DNA of 64,000 nt from Bacillus sp. ISL-41 (GCF_018613235.1 NZ_JAGGQP010000023.1:1-64000); one strand, 5' to 3'; positions 48,158 through 56,343 are shown, numbered from the stretch's first letter. Numbers and translations are program-made. Notes: generated by a model from the letters alone, not told the origin.

Positions 48158-48240
48158 TGGAAAAATTGAATAGTAAATAGGTTCTTCTTTGTGCTGTCCA
48201 TAAAAGCGTAGCTTCATTATGGATGAAAGAAGGAATTGAT

Positions 48241-50139
48241 ATGTTAGAACTTAAAGTGCATGGAATTAAAAAATATATGGAAGCGACGCTGGTCGTGAAA
48301 AGTTTTACATTGGAGGCATTTGAAGGGGATAAAATCGGGATTGTCGGGGCGAATGGCAGCGGGAAAAGTACGATTCTGAAGGTGATTGCAGGAATCGAGA
48401 GGATGCATTATTATCCTGGCTATCCGCAGACCTCGAGCCCGGGTTATGATGAGGGGCTGGTCCATCGTCCGAGGGGAGCATCGTTTGCTTACCTTGAGCA
48501 GATGCCTTCGTATCCGGCCGGCCTGAGGGTGATCGATGTCTTGAATCTGGCATTTGAAGAGGTTCATGAGATTGAAAAACAGATGCGAGAGCTAGAGGGG
48601 CAGATGCAGGTTTTAGAGGGGGCGGCTTTGGAGAAAACGCTCAATAAATATAGTGATCTCGTGAATCTGTATGAAGCAAAGGGCGGGTACGAACAAGAGG
48701 AGAAGCTGAGCAAGGTTTGCACCGGGCTCAAGTTTACCGAGGGCTTTTTACAGAGGGATTTCGATCTGCTGAGCGGCGGTGAGAAGACGACGGTAGGTCT
48801 CGGAAAAATTCTCGTCCATCAGCCGGATATCCTGCTGCTCGATGAGCCGACGAATCACCTTGATATGGAATCGATTGAATGGCTCGAAGGCTTTTTGAAA
48901 AATTATAAGGGCATCGTGCTGATTGTTTCGCATGACCGCTATTTCCTCGATAATGTGGTCAATAAAATCGTCGAGATCGAGGATATGGAAACGATTAGCT
49001 ACAGGGGGAACTATTCAAGCTTTATCAGCCAAAAAGAAGAAAATATGCGGGTGCAGTATGAGCAGTTCCGCGAGCAGCAAAAGAAGGTCAATAACATGGA
49101 AAAGCAGGTGACGAGCCTACGGGACTGGGCGCTGAGGGCGGACAATAACAAATTTTTCAGGCGTGCGGCCAGCATCCAGAAGAAGCTCGATAAACTGGAT
49201 CGCATTGAGAAACCGATTTTTGAGCGACGGAATATGCGTTTGAATTTTAACGATGCAGTGCGCTCCGGGAATGAAACGATCAAGGCGGTTGCTGTTTCTA
49301 AGCGCTATGGAGATAAGGTGATTTTTGAAGGCGCTGATCTGATGGTTCATTACGGTGAGCGGGTCGGCCTTGTTGGTCCAAATGGCAGCGGCAAGACGAC
49401 GTTCCTGAAGATGCTTCTCAGGGAGGAGCAGCCGGATGCCGGTGTGGTCGAGTTGGGTGCGAATGTGATGGCCGCCTATCTGCCTCAGAAGATTGACTTT
49501 AAAAATGAAGAGCTGACGGTGCTTGAGTGTTTCCGTGAGGATATCTCGATTGTGGAGGGAAAAGCGCGCGAGTATCTGGCGAAGTTCATGTTTTACAAAA
49601 AGAGTGTCTTCAAGAAAGTGAAGTTCCTGTCCGGGGGCGAGCGGATTCGCTTGAAGCTGGCGATGCTGATGTTTCAGGATATCAATTTGCTGATCCTTGA
49701 TGAACCGACGAACCATCTGGATATCGATTCGATTGAGACGCTTGAAGCGGCCCTGGAGGATTTTAAAGGTACGATATTCTTCATTTCACATGACCGCTAT
49801 TTTATCAATAAAATCGGCGAGCGCGTGATTGCGGTTGAGGATTTTGGCTTGAAGAGCTATGAGGGGAATTATGATGATTATAAGAGGGAGAGAGCGTTGC
49901 TAGAAGTGGTGCCGAATGTGAAGGAGAAAAAGGAAAAGGTGCAGCGAATGGTGAAACCAGACCCGGGGGGTGGGCTGCTGAAGAAGATTGAAGGCCTAGA
50001 AAAAGAAATCACGGAGCTCGATCTGGTGATGGGAATCAAGCAGGATTATGAAGAGCTGGATCAGCTGTATAGCAGGAAACAGCAACTGAATGAAGAACTC
50101 GAGCTGACAATGGAAATATGGTTGAGTGTCGGGGAGTGA
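48241..50139 (+). CDS. ABC-F family ATPase, ribosome-protection type
   Basis: 632 aa with two ATP-binding cassettes and no membrane segments. Domain 1 has GANGSGKST, LSGGEKTTVG and LLLDEPTNHLD; domain 2 has GPNGSGKTT, LSGGERIRLK and LILDEPTNHLD. The interdomain linker (~265-335) is the helical P-site tRNA-interaction motif with LRDWALRADNNKFFRRAASI. A coiled-coil C-terminal extension follows. ABC-F proteins bind the ribosomal E site; some displace antibiotics. ATG 48241 follows GAAGGA. The attenuator-like leader supports an antibiotic-inducible role, but a housekeeping translation factor is possible. Confidence 0.88.
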   Translation: MLELKVHGIKKYMEATLVVKSFTLEAFEGDKIGIVGANGSGKSTILKVIAGIERMHYYPGYPQTSSPGYDEGLVHRPRGASFAYLEQMPSYPAGLRVIDVLNLAFEEVHEIEKQMRELEGQMQVLEGAALEKTLNKYSDLVNLYEAKGGYEQEEKLSKVCTGLKFTEGFLQRDFDLLSGGEKTTVGLGKILVHQPDILLLDEPTNHLDMESIEWLEGFLKNYKGIVLIVSHDRYFLDNVVNKIVEIEDMETISYRGNYSSFISQKEENMRVQYEQFREQQKKVNNMEKQVTSLRDWALRADNNKFFRRAASIQKKLDKLDRIEKPIFERRNMRLNFNDAVRSGNETIKAVAVSKRYGDKVIFEGADLMVHYGERVGLVGPNGSGKTTFLKMLLREEQPDAGVVELGANVMAAYLPQKIDFKNEELTVLECFREDISIVEGKAREYLAKFMFYKKSVFKKVKFLSGGERIRLKLAMLMFQDINLLILDEPTNHLDIDSIETLEAALEDFKGTIFFISHDRYFINKIGERVIAVEDFGLKSYEGNYDDYKRERALLEVVPNVKEKKEKVQRMVKPDPGGGLLKKIEGLEKEITELDLVMGIKQDYEELDQLYSRKQQLNEELELTMEIWLSVGE

Positions 50140-50300
50140 GGGAGAGGAAGCATGGGTATTTTTTCATGCTTTCTTTTTTCTGTTTCGTGGCATTGATGAA
50201 AAAACACTATAAACAAGTTGGAAAAATAAGAATTATTACCCACAAGAGGGAATATTTATGATATAAATATATAGGTAAAAAGTTCTAGAGGGGGATGAGG

Positions 50301-50756
50301 ATGACTTTATATGGAGGGTTGGTTTTAGTTCATGTAATCGCCGCCGTTGTTGGTTTAGGAGCGAGCTTTGGAATGCCTGTTGTCGCCAAATTTGGTGCTA
50401 AGTCAGTAACGAACGCAAAAGTGTGTTTTGAGATTAATAAGAAGATAGAGATGTTTGCAAAGGTTGGATCGCTTACCTTGTTAGCAAGCGGAATACTGAT
50501 GGCCATCGTCAATCCGGTGCTTTGGTCACAGGGATGGTTCATCGGTTCCTTGATTATATATGTACTGATTCAGCCTGTCGTCGCAGCAATGTTGCCAAAA
50601 ACAATCGAAAAGCAAGTCGACATCGTGATGAACAGCGGCGACGGCGAACTGCCAGCCGAGTATCATCAGCTGGATAAAAAAGCGGCCAAGCTGAACGGCA
50701 TCGCACATGTCGCAGCTGTCGTGCTCATCGTGCTTATGTCAACAAAACCATTCTAG
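50301..50756 (+). CDS. DUF2269-like small integral membrane protein
   Basis: 151 aa with four hydrophobic segments (starting YGGLVLVHVIAAVVGLGASFG). The pattern of an early histidine in VHVIAAVVG and the ending GIAHVAAVVLIVLMSTKPF is that of DUF2269-type membrane proteins. ATG 50301 is 6 nt past GGGGG. Function unknown. A 47-aa gene follows 11 bp later. Confidence 0.75.
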   Translation: MTLYGGLVLVHVIAAVVGLGASFGMPVVAKFGAKSVTNAKVCFEINKKIEMFAKVGSLTLLASGILMAIVNPVLWSQGWFIGSLIIYVLIQPVVAAMLPKTIEKQVDIVMNSGDGELPAEYHQLDKKAAKLNGIAHVAAVVLIVLMSTKPF

Positions 50757-50767
50757 GGGGAAACGCA

Positions 50768-50911
50768 ATGCAAGCAAAGCCAATGTTTTATGATGGTAGC
50801 GGGGAAAACAAACAGACGGCGGGTGCTGCAGCTACAAAGACATCCAGTGTCGTGATCACTGAAGAAATGAGGAAGTCCATCGGCGGCAATCCTTATGTGT
50901 TTGTGAAGTAG
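50768..50911 (+). CDS. Small protein of 47 residues, unknown
   Basis: MQAKPMFYDGSGENKQTAGA begins it; it ends NPYVFVK. AGGGGG lies 7 nt before the ATG and a terminator follows, so it is probably co-transcribed with the membrane protein upstream. Hydrophilic, no motif recognised. Confidence 0.6.
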   Translation: MQAKPMFYDGSGENKQTAGAAATKTSSVVITEEMRKSIGGNPYVFVK

Positions 50912-50922
50912 GTTGATCAGGG

Positions 50923-50960
50923 AAAGTGCTGGCCATTGGGGCTGGCGCTTTTTTATTTTA
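50923..50960 (+). terminator. Terminator after the 47-aa gene
   Basis: AAAGTGCTGGCC / GGCTGGCGCTTT stem with G-T pairs, then TTTT. Confidence 0.75.
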
Positions 50961-50962
50961 AA

Positions 50963-51560
50963 GACAGGTTTGAGGTCGCAAGAGTAAGAGTTGTCAGAAG
51001 TGAGGACAGGTTTGTTTGTGTGAGGAGAAAAGCTGTCAAGAAACCGAAGGAATTGTGACAGGTATGAGGTCATGAGGGCAAAAGCTGTCAAGAAACCGAA
51101 GGAATTAAGACAGGTATGAGGTCATGAGGGCAAAAGCTGTCAAGAAACCGAAGGAATTGTGACAGGTATGACTGGCATGAGGGCAAAAGCTGTCAAGAAA
51201 CCGAAGGAATTGTGACAGGTTTGAGGTCATGAGTCCAAAAGCTGTCAAGAAACCGAAGGAATTAAGACAGGTTTGAGGTCATGAAACCAAAAGCTGTCAA
51301 GAAACCGAAGGAATTAAGACAGGTTTGAGGTCATGAGGCCAAAAGCTGTCAAGAAACCGAAGGAATTAAGACAGGTTTGAGGTCATGAGGGCAAAAGCTG
51401 TCAAGAAACCGAAGGAATTAAGACAGGTTTGAGGTCATGAGTCCAAAAGCTGTCAAGAAACCGAAGGAATTAAGACAGGTATGAGGTCATGAGGGCAAAA
51501 GCTGTCAAGAAACCGAAGGAATTGTGACAGGTATGAGGGCATGAGGGCAAAAGCTGTCAA
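50963..51560. repeat. Tandem array, 10 full units of 52 bp plus partial ends
   Basis: Units begin GACAGGTTTGAGGTCATGAG and contain CAAAAGCTGTC and AAGAAACCGAAGGAATT. GACAG and CTGTC form a hairpin in each. One unit is 53 bp. Variation is concentrated in the triplet before CAAAAG and in the AAT(TAA/TGT) end. There are no spacers, so it is not a CRISPR. Confidence 0.95.
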
Positions 51561-51650
51561 AATAGATAATCATCACAAGCTCATTTCGCAGTCACATAGT
51601 TTTTTTTTCACTAAAACTAGGCAATAGTAAGAAAAAGGCAGGTGACAAGA

Positions 51651-52148
51651 ATGAACGTTCTAAGCGTGAATGGAAAAATAGATAAGGGCAAGCTCGCCAA
51701 GGAGCTGTTGATTCCGGTGGTCGGCGGTATGGTGACGGGGATGATTGCGACGCGGCGGGCGAAGGAGAAGTACATCAGGCTGGAGAAACCGGATTATGCG
51801 CCGCCATCATGGGTGTTTCCTGTCATGTGGACAGGCTTGTATGCATCGATGGGGCTTGCGAATTACCGGGTTTCGATGAAAAAGAAACCTACCGCCACCG
51901 CGGAAACACTCTATGATATCCAGCTTGGATTGAATTTTCTCTGGTCGTTCTTATTTTTCAAATTGAACCTTCGAGGAACGGCGTTTGCGGAGATCGGCCT
52001 GTTGCTGAGTATGATTACATTAACAACGTATCAATACTATCAAAAAGATAAAATCGCTGGCCGGTTGATGCTGCCGTATATTGCCTGGGTCGCTTATGCG
52101 CTTCAGCTTAACTATAGCATGTGGAGTTTGAATAAAAATAAATTGTAA
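51651..52148 (+). CDS. tspO: TspO/MBR-family membrane protein
   Basis: 165 aa with five membrane helices. It has the family core PDYAPPSWVFPVMWTGLYASMG and the later LGLNFLWSFLFF and YQYYQKDKIAGRLMLPYIAW. TspO proteins bind porphyrins and respond to stress. An N-terminal extension of about 20 residues is a little longer than usual. ATG 51651 follows CAGGTG; the GTG nine bases earlier is within that site. Confidence 0.88.
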   Translation: MNVLSVNGKIDKGKLAKELLIPVVGGMVTGMIATRRAKEKYIRLEKPDYAPPSWVFPVMWTGLYASMGLANYRVSMKKKPTATAETLYDIQLGLNFLWSFLFFKLNLRGTAFAEIGLLLSMITLTTYQYYQKDKIAGRLMLPYIAWVAYALQLNYSMWSLNKNKL

Positions 52149-52294
52149 AACTTTTACTGAATTATGCAACTTTTCCAATCTATCCTCCGTCAAAACTAGT
52201 AGACTGCCAATCCTTCTAAAAATTGGGTGAATAAAAGTTTGCTAGAGCGGGAATACTATAACCAACAACATATTAACAACGGAGGTAGATTAAG

Positions 52295-52402
52295 ATGAAA
52301 GAAATCAAGGAATTCATGAATGAAGAGGGCTTTGAATTGAAAGGTTATATTTCACAGTTATTTGAACAGGTTTCCGATAAAACTGATAAGAAAAAACGCT
52401 GA
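52295..52402 (+). CDS. Small charged protein of 35 residues, unknown
   Basis: It begins MKEIKEFMNEEGFELKGYIS and ends DKKKR. GGAGGT lies 8 nt before the ATG, an ideal site, and the stop sits in a strong terminator. Too short for the usual ORF threshold. No family recognised. Confidence 0.6.
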   Translation: MKEIKEFMNEEGFELKGYISQLFEQVSDKTDKKKR

Positions 52403-52430
52403 TCGCGGCTAAAGCTGATCAGCGTTTTTT
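52392..52430. terminator. Bidirectional terminator
   Basis: AACGCTGATC/GATCAGCGTT stem with A and T tracts on either side. It contains the stop codons of both the 35-aa gene and the convergent selenoprotein candidate. Confidence 0.85.
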
Positions 52431-52967
52431 CATTTGCTTCAAAACTTCATCAATTTTTGCGTGATCCTCAGGTGATTCATCGATATGCTTCCACAGGAGT
52501 TCCCCGTCAGTTGAATAAAGCCATGTTCCTCCCTGGATGTAGACGTCCTGTGTCTTCATCGAGTTCATGACGAATTCTTTCTGTTTTCCATCTTTAGGGA
52601 TGAAATCTTTGACCTGGCCAGTCACAAATCCGAAACCGGCTTTCGCCAGCAGCTTCCACTTCGGCATCGTTTTATGGCCCATACCTCGATATGCTTGCCG
52701 CGATGGGTCACCTAAAATCGGAAAAGGAAATGGTCCGAACTGATCCACGAATTGCTTGATAAAAGATCCTTTCGAAGGGGCAACCGCAACAACCTGGTAG
52801 CCTGTAGCTTCTACTTCATTGATTCGCTCGCGCAACTGCGCAAGATATTCCCGACAGACTGGTCAGCCAAGGTGGCGGACAAACACGACCATCGTCGGCA
52901 TTCCCTGGATCGCTGTACGCAGGGTCAGTGATTTTTCAGGATCGGTTGTTTCTAATATATAGTCCAT
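52419..52967 (-). CDS. Candidate selenoprotein: peroxiredoxin-like (AhpC/TSA, SelU/Prx-like2 type) with in-frame UGA
   Basis: Reading from ATG 52967, which has AGGAGG 7 nt upstream, the frame runs 34 codons to a TGA at 52865-52863. It then stays open for 147 more codons to the natural stop. The protein reads FVRHLG-U-PVCREYLAQLRERI, where U is the TGA. Relatives have CxxC there, so the TGA replaces the first redox cysteine and gives a UxxC motif typical of thioredoxin-fold selenoproteins; fish SelU has Sec at the corresponding site. The rest (APSKGSFIKQF, TMPKWKLL, TQDVYIQGGTWLYS) is undamaged. A SECIS-like hairpin follows the UGA. Alternatives are a nonsense mutation or sequencing error. Standard calling gives only 52419-52835. 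Confidence 0.72.
52827..52844 (-). promoter_or_regulatory. Candidate bacterial SECIS element
   Basis: In the mRNA CUUGCGC and GCGCGAG pair over 7 bp around the loop AGUU. The loop starts 25 nt after the UGA and its second base is G. This satisfies the bacterial SECIS rules (16-37 nt spacing, G in the first two loop bases, short stem). It lies in coding sequence, as bacterial SECIS elements do. Confidence 0.6.
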
Positions 52968-53019
52968 CTCGAAACCTCCTTTTCCTCACTATATATAACT
53001 TCTCCCCCTAAGGAAAGAA

Positions 53020-53067
53020 TTAACATTCCTTAACAAACCTTTTCAATTAATTTACAACGCCTTAAAA
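53020..53067 (+). promoter_or_regulatory. Pho box (PhoP-binding direct repeats)
   Basis: Five direct repeats of the TT(A/T)ACA type (TTAACA, TTAACA, TTTTCA, TTTACA, TTAAAA) begin at 53020, 53030, 53040, 53051 and 53062. The 10-11 bp period is that of Bacillus Pho boxes. It should activate pstS in phosphate starvation. Confidence 0.8.
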
Positions 53068-53135
53068 CCCTATTAATAACTGTCTAGTAATCTTGTACTT
53101 GTAGCAACGGACATAATATTAGGGGGAATTAAGGA

Positions 53136-54107
53136 ATGAAGAGTTTTAAAAAGTTAGCGATGTTTATGATGCTTGCTGGTGTAATGGCTTTCGGAACGGC
53201 TTGTTCGGATGGAGAAAGCAATGCGGAAGCGACGAATGGTTCTAATGAAACTGAAACTCAACTTGAAGGCAGCGTCGTGATCGACGGTTCTGGAACTGTA
53301 TACCCATTCATGGCAAAAATGGCTGAGAACTATATGGATAAGCAAGAGGATGTATCTGTAGAAGTAAGCCGATCCGGGACTTCCGCTGGTTTCAAGAAAT
53401 TCCTCGTTGAAGACGGTACAGACTACAATGATGCATCACGCCAGATCAAAGACGAAGAAAAGGCAAAAGCTGAAGAGCTTGGCATTGATGTGAAAGAAAT
53501 GAAAGTCGCTTTGGATGGTTTGACAATTGTCATCAATAAGGACAATGACTGGGCAAAGGAACTGACGAAAGAAGAAATCATCGACATCTTCCTGGCTGAA
53601 GGCGGCAAAAAGAAATGGTCTGATGTTCGTCCGGATTTCCCGGCTGAAGCTATTAACACATACGGCCCGAACGAAAATCATGGAACGTACGAATTCATGT
53701 TTGAAAACATTCTTGATGAAAAAGATCTTGTTGAAGGAATTAACCTGCAGCAGGACTACTCTACACTGGTTGACCTCGTTTCAAAGGATAAAAATGCGAT
53801 CGGCTTTTTCGGATACGGCTATTATGCAAACAACAAAGATAAGCTCGCTGCAGTAAAAGTAGATTTCGGCAATGGCCCTGTTGAACCTTCTCTTGAAACC
53901 ATCAAGGAAGATGGCGACTACGGTCCATTCACACGCCCGGTGTTCACATACTTGAACGTAAACATGGCTAAAGAGAAGGCACAAGTACTTGACTACGCCA
54001 TCTATACGATGGAAAATGCCCAGGATGTTGCCGCTGAAACAGGCTTCGCACCATTGACAGATGAAGACATACAGGCAACATTGGCTGAACTTCAAGAATT
54101 GAAATAA
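53136..54107 (+). CDS. pstS: Phosphate ABC transporter substrate-binding lipoprotein PstS
   Basis: 323 aa. It has a lipoprotein signal ending FGTAC (Cys ~23) and an acidic linker, then the phosphate-binding fold with the loop DGSGTVYPF and SRSGTSAGFKKF, both contributing phosphate ligands. It binds phosphate at the cell surface for PstCAB. GGGGGAA precedes the ATG and a Pho box lies upstream. A terminator follows immediately and no pstCAB genes are adjacent, which is unusual for pstS. Confidence 0.93.
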   Translation: MKSFKKLAMFMMLAGVMAFGTACSDGESNAEATNGSNETETQLEGSVVIDGSGTVYPFMAKMAENYMDKQEDVSVEVSRSGTSAGFKKFLVEDGTDYNDASRQIKDEEKAKAEELGIDVKEMKVALDGLTIVINKDNDWAKELTKEEIIDIFLAEGGKKKWSDVRPDFPAEAINTYGPNENHGTYEFMFENILDEKDLVEGINLQQDYSTLVDLVSKDKNAIGFFGYGYYANNKDKLAAVKVDFGNGPVEPSLETIKEDGDYGPFTRPVFTYLNVNMAKEKAQVLDYAIYTMENAQDVAAETGFAPLTDEDIQATLAELQELK

Positions 54108-54118
54108 GTGAAGTGAGA

Positions 54119-54147
54119 GGATGGGGATCTCCCCATTCTTTTTTTAC
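54119..54147 (+). terminator. Terminator of pstS
   Basis: ATGGGG/CCCCAT stem followed by TTTTTTT. Confidence 0.8.
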
Positions 54148-54156
54148 GCAAAAAAA

Positions 54157-54181
54157 TAACAGTGATTTACACTGTTATGGA
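54157..54181 (-). terminator. Terminator of the 54175 gene
   Basis: Minus-strand ATAACAGTG/CACTGTTAT stem followed by TTTTTT; it includes the stop codon. Confidence 0.75.
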
Positions 54182-54345
54182 CGGTCTAATGTCGTTATGA
54201 GTTTCTGGCGCTTTTTCGCGTTTTTTAGGATTCGTTCGATGGCTTCCAGCAAGGAAACTCTTTCCTCGACTGTGTTTACGTTCAGCAACCTAAGTTTAAG
54301 CTCCACAAGTTTTTGCTTTTCCTCTGCTGTCAGGCTTTCCCTCAT
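54175..54345 (-). CDS. Small helical protein of 56 residues, unknown
   Basis: It begins MRESLTAEEKQKLVELKLRL and is strongly helical and charged, ending TTLDRP. ATG 54345 lies 8 nt after AAGGAGG; a longer ORF from 54372 would contain that site. No family recognised. Confidence 0.6.
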   Translation of the reverse strand: MRESLTAEEKQKLVELKLRLLNVNTVEERVSLLEAIERILKNAKKRQKLITTLDRP

Positions 54346-54441
54346 CTTTTCACCCTCCTTATGCTGTTTCATATAAGTCTAGATGAAGAGTGTTAAAGAA
54401 GTTGAGGGATTTTATTAATTTTTCGAATATCTAACCAGTCT

Positions 54442-54915
54442 TTACTTATTGGCAACCTTCCTGATGACTCCCATGACGAGCCTGACAAGGAGAAAGGTAG
54501 AGCCGATTGAAACGAAGCTATGGACCGAAGTCCAATTCTTCTTATATTTGATCAGCTTCGTGTTCCGTTCAAGCCAATGCTCGGCAACGGCGGATGGTGC
54601 TGAGAACAATAGGGATTTCAGTAAAATCGAATTAATGCCTGAATGCCTGGTGACCTGATTAAAGTAAACGCACACAACCGGAAAAATCAAATAGCTGAAA
54701 ATGACACTAACGTCAAAGGTCTTAAATAAGGAAACTGGATATCTCAGATACCCTTTCTTGACGAGCAAATTATCGAGGATGGAGGCGATGTAGCTTTTCA
54801 AAAAGAAGATGAGCAGCCAGTCTCTGACAGGAGGTTTTCGAACCAATCTGTAAAACGCCAGGATGCCGATGGCTAGCAGAGCTCTCAGTATGTTTTCTTC
54901 TGTTTTCCTCTTCAT
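54442..54915 (-). CDS. CBO0543-family membrane protein
   Basis: 157 aa with four or five hydrophobic segments. Features include VRDWLLIFFLKSYIASILDN and APSAVAEHWLERNTKLIKY. It belongs to a group of small multi-pass proteins common in spore-forming Firmicutes, with no known biochemical role. GAGGAGG precedes the ATG. It is divergent from another member at 55068. Confidence 0.75.
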   Translation of the reverse strand: MKRKTEENILRALLAIGILAFYRLVRKPPVRDWLLIFFLKSYIASILDNLLVKKGYLRYPVSLFKTFDVSVIFSYLIFPVVCVYFNQVTRHSGINSILLKSLLFSAPSAVAEHWLERNTKLIKYKKNWTSVHSFVSIGSTFLLVRLVMGVIRKVANK

Positions 54916-55067
54916 GGCGGCAGCCTCCTCGGTAGTAAATTTGCCGAACTGGCGGATAACTATATGTATCTTGTCTTTTTTCGCGATAATTATTCCATGA
55001 CTGTTAACTGAGTCTATTGGCTATACTAAAACCGATTTCCTTTATTTGTAAAAGAAGAGGCGGAATT

Positions 55068-55598
55068 ATGGTCAATACTATTTATGGGTTAATTTGGGCA
55101 GGAATTTTAGTGAAATGGGGAGACTGGAAGAACTGGCGGAAGTACTATCCGACCGTTCTTTTCTTTATCCTTGGTGATTTTCTCTACATGTACTTATTAT
55201 CGGATCATTATCCAATGTGGAGATATTCTCCATCATCTGGAGACAATGATATGGGGATCACCAATACGCATATTTCTTTTTCCATTATGGCAATTAAATA
55301 TCCAGCGACATGCCTCGCGTATTTAGCTCATTTTCCAACTCATGGTCTTTGGAAAAAAGTCCTTTATTATCTGGCGTGGGTACTTGTCTATTTTGCGAAT
55401 GAACTGGTTGATATCCATTTTCAGTTAATCAAATATTTTAATGGCTGGAATCTTTGGTGGTCTGCGCTGTTTAATTCGGTTATGTTCCTCATTTTAAAAC
55501 TGCATTTTCACAACCCGCTGTTTGCTTGGATAGCGTCTGCTGTTTTTGTTTTGTTTTTATGGAATCAGTTCGATGTGCCGTCAACAGTCTTTCGTTAA
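55068..55598 (+). CDS. CBO0543-family membrane protein
   Basis: 176 aa, about five membrane helices. WGDWKNWRKYYPTVLFFILG begins it; the soluble-side loop YPMWRYSPSSGDNDM and FANELVDIHFQL follow. ATG 55068 follows AGAGGCGGA; an in-frame ATG at 55017 lacks a site. It is a paralogue of its neighbours at 54442 and 55768. Function unknown. Confidence 0.75.
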   Translation: MVNTIYGLIWAGILVKWGDWKNWRKYYPTVLFFILGDFLYMYLLSDHYPMWRYSPSSGDNDMGITNTHISFSIMAIKYPATCLAYLAHFPTHGLWKKVLYYLAWVLVYFANELVDIHFQLIKYFNGWNLWWSALFNSVMFLILKLHFHNPLFAWIASAVFVLFLWNQFDVPSTVFR

Positions 55599-55617
55599 AA
55601 GTTCCATAGAGTAAATA

Positions 55618-55655
55618 TGCCTGATCCTATGTAAGGAATCAGGCAGTGTTTTTTT
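55618..55655 (+). terminator. Terminator of the 55068 gene
   Basis: TGCCTGAT/ATCAGGCA stem with a T run. Confidence 0.75.
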
Positions 55656-55767
55656 CGATTTTAGACTGTTGGTGAATCTGTGAAAGTGAGGCAGCCAGAT
55701 TACTCAACTTTCTGCCTATCAGGTCGTTCGCTGAATTTGAACCTATAGGTTTGTTGTAAATCGCGAA

Positions 55768-56343
55768 TTACTTGGTTGTGCTGTACCTTTTTTTAATCCA
55801 AACGAATAAGTCCGTCGTTAATTTGGCAAAAATCAGTACAGAAAAATAGCTGAGGAATAAGTGAAAGTAGTTAATCGACCCATACATTCTAAATAGTCCT
55901 AGTCCGACAAGCATAGGTTTGAAAACAAACGACAAGAATACCGCTGTCATAGTCGCATACAGGTAATATTTTTTATTACTGTTAAGTGTCGATTGATAAA
56001 CGAAGATAAAAGTGATCGGAATCAAGCTGGAGTCGAGTGTAATTCCAGGTAACGCTGGAATGACAGGAAAAGGGTAATTCCAATAACCCATATTTCTCCC
56101 AAATAAATCGTGATATCCGAATGACATATGGATACTGTAGCCATAAAAGAGAATTTGGAATAGCTTGTTTTTATTAACTTTCAAAAAGAGAATCACGAGA
56201 GGTGCCACTAGGAATAAGACCATCAGCCAATACTCAAAAGAGGTATATAAAGCATAATCCCACCAATACTGATTTAATGCCTTTTGCCCTTCCTTACCCA
56301 TCTCGACAATTTTATCAAATCGTGAAAGACGAATATCTTCCAA
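55768..56343 (-). CDS. CBO0543-family membrane protein
   Basis: 191 aa. A soluble N-terminal segment (EDIRLSRFDKIVEMGKEGQK) precedes about five membrane helices; GYHDLFGRNMGYWNYPFPVI corresponds to the outside loop of its relatives. TTG 56343 is chosen, 8 nt after AAAAGGG; the ORF extends to 56493 but no RBS supports that. Third member of a local cluster of three. Confidence 0.68.
   Translation of the reverse strand: MEDIRLSRFDKIVEMGKEGQKALNQYWWDYALYTSFEYWLMVLFLVAPLVILFLKVNKNKLFQILFYGYSIHMSFGYHDLFGRNMGYWNYPFPVIPALPGITLDSSLIPITFIFVYQSTLNSNKKYYLYATMTAVFLSFVFKPMLVGLGLFRMYGSINYFHLFLSYFSVLIFAKLTTDLFVWIKKRYSTTK

Noticed and set aside
50963-51560. CRISPR array
   Set aside because: The 52-bp units abut directly; there are no unique spacers and no cas genes.
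52419-52835. Truncated AhpC/TSA-like ORF starting inside the domain, or a simple pseudogene
   Set aside because: The sequence upstream of the UGA continues the same protein in the same frame to an ATG with an ideal RBS, and there is only one interruption, at the redox Cys codon with a fitting hairpin. I therefore annotate the longer gene, while keeping nonsense mutation as an alternative.
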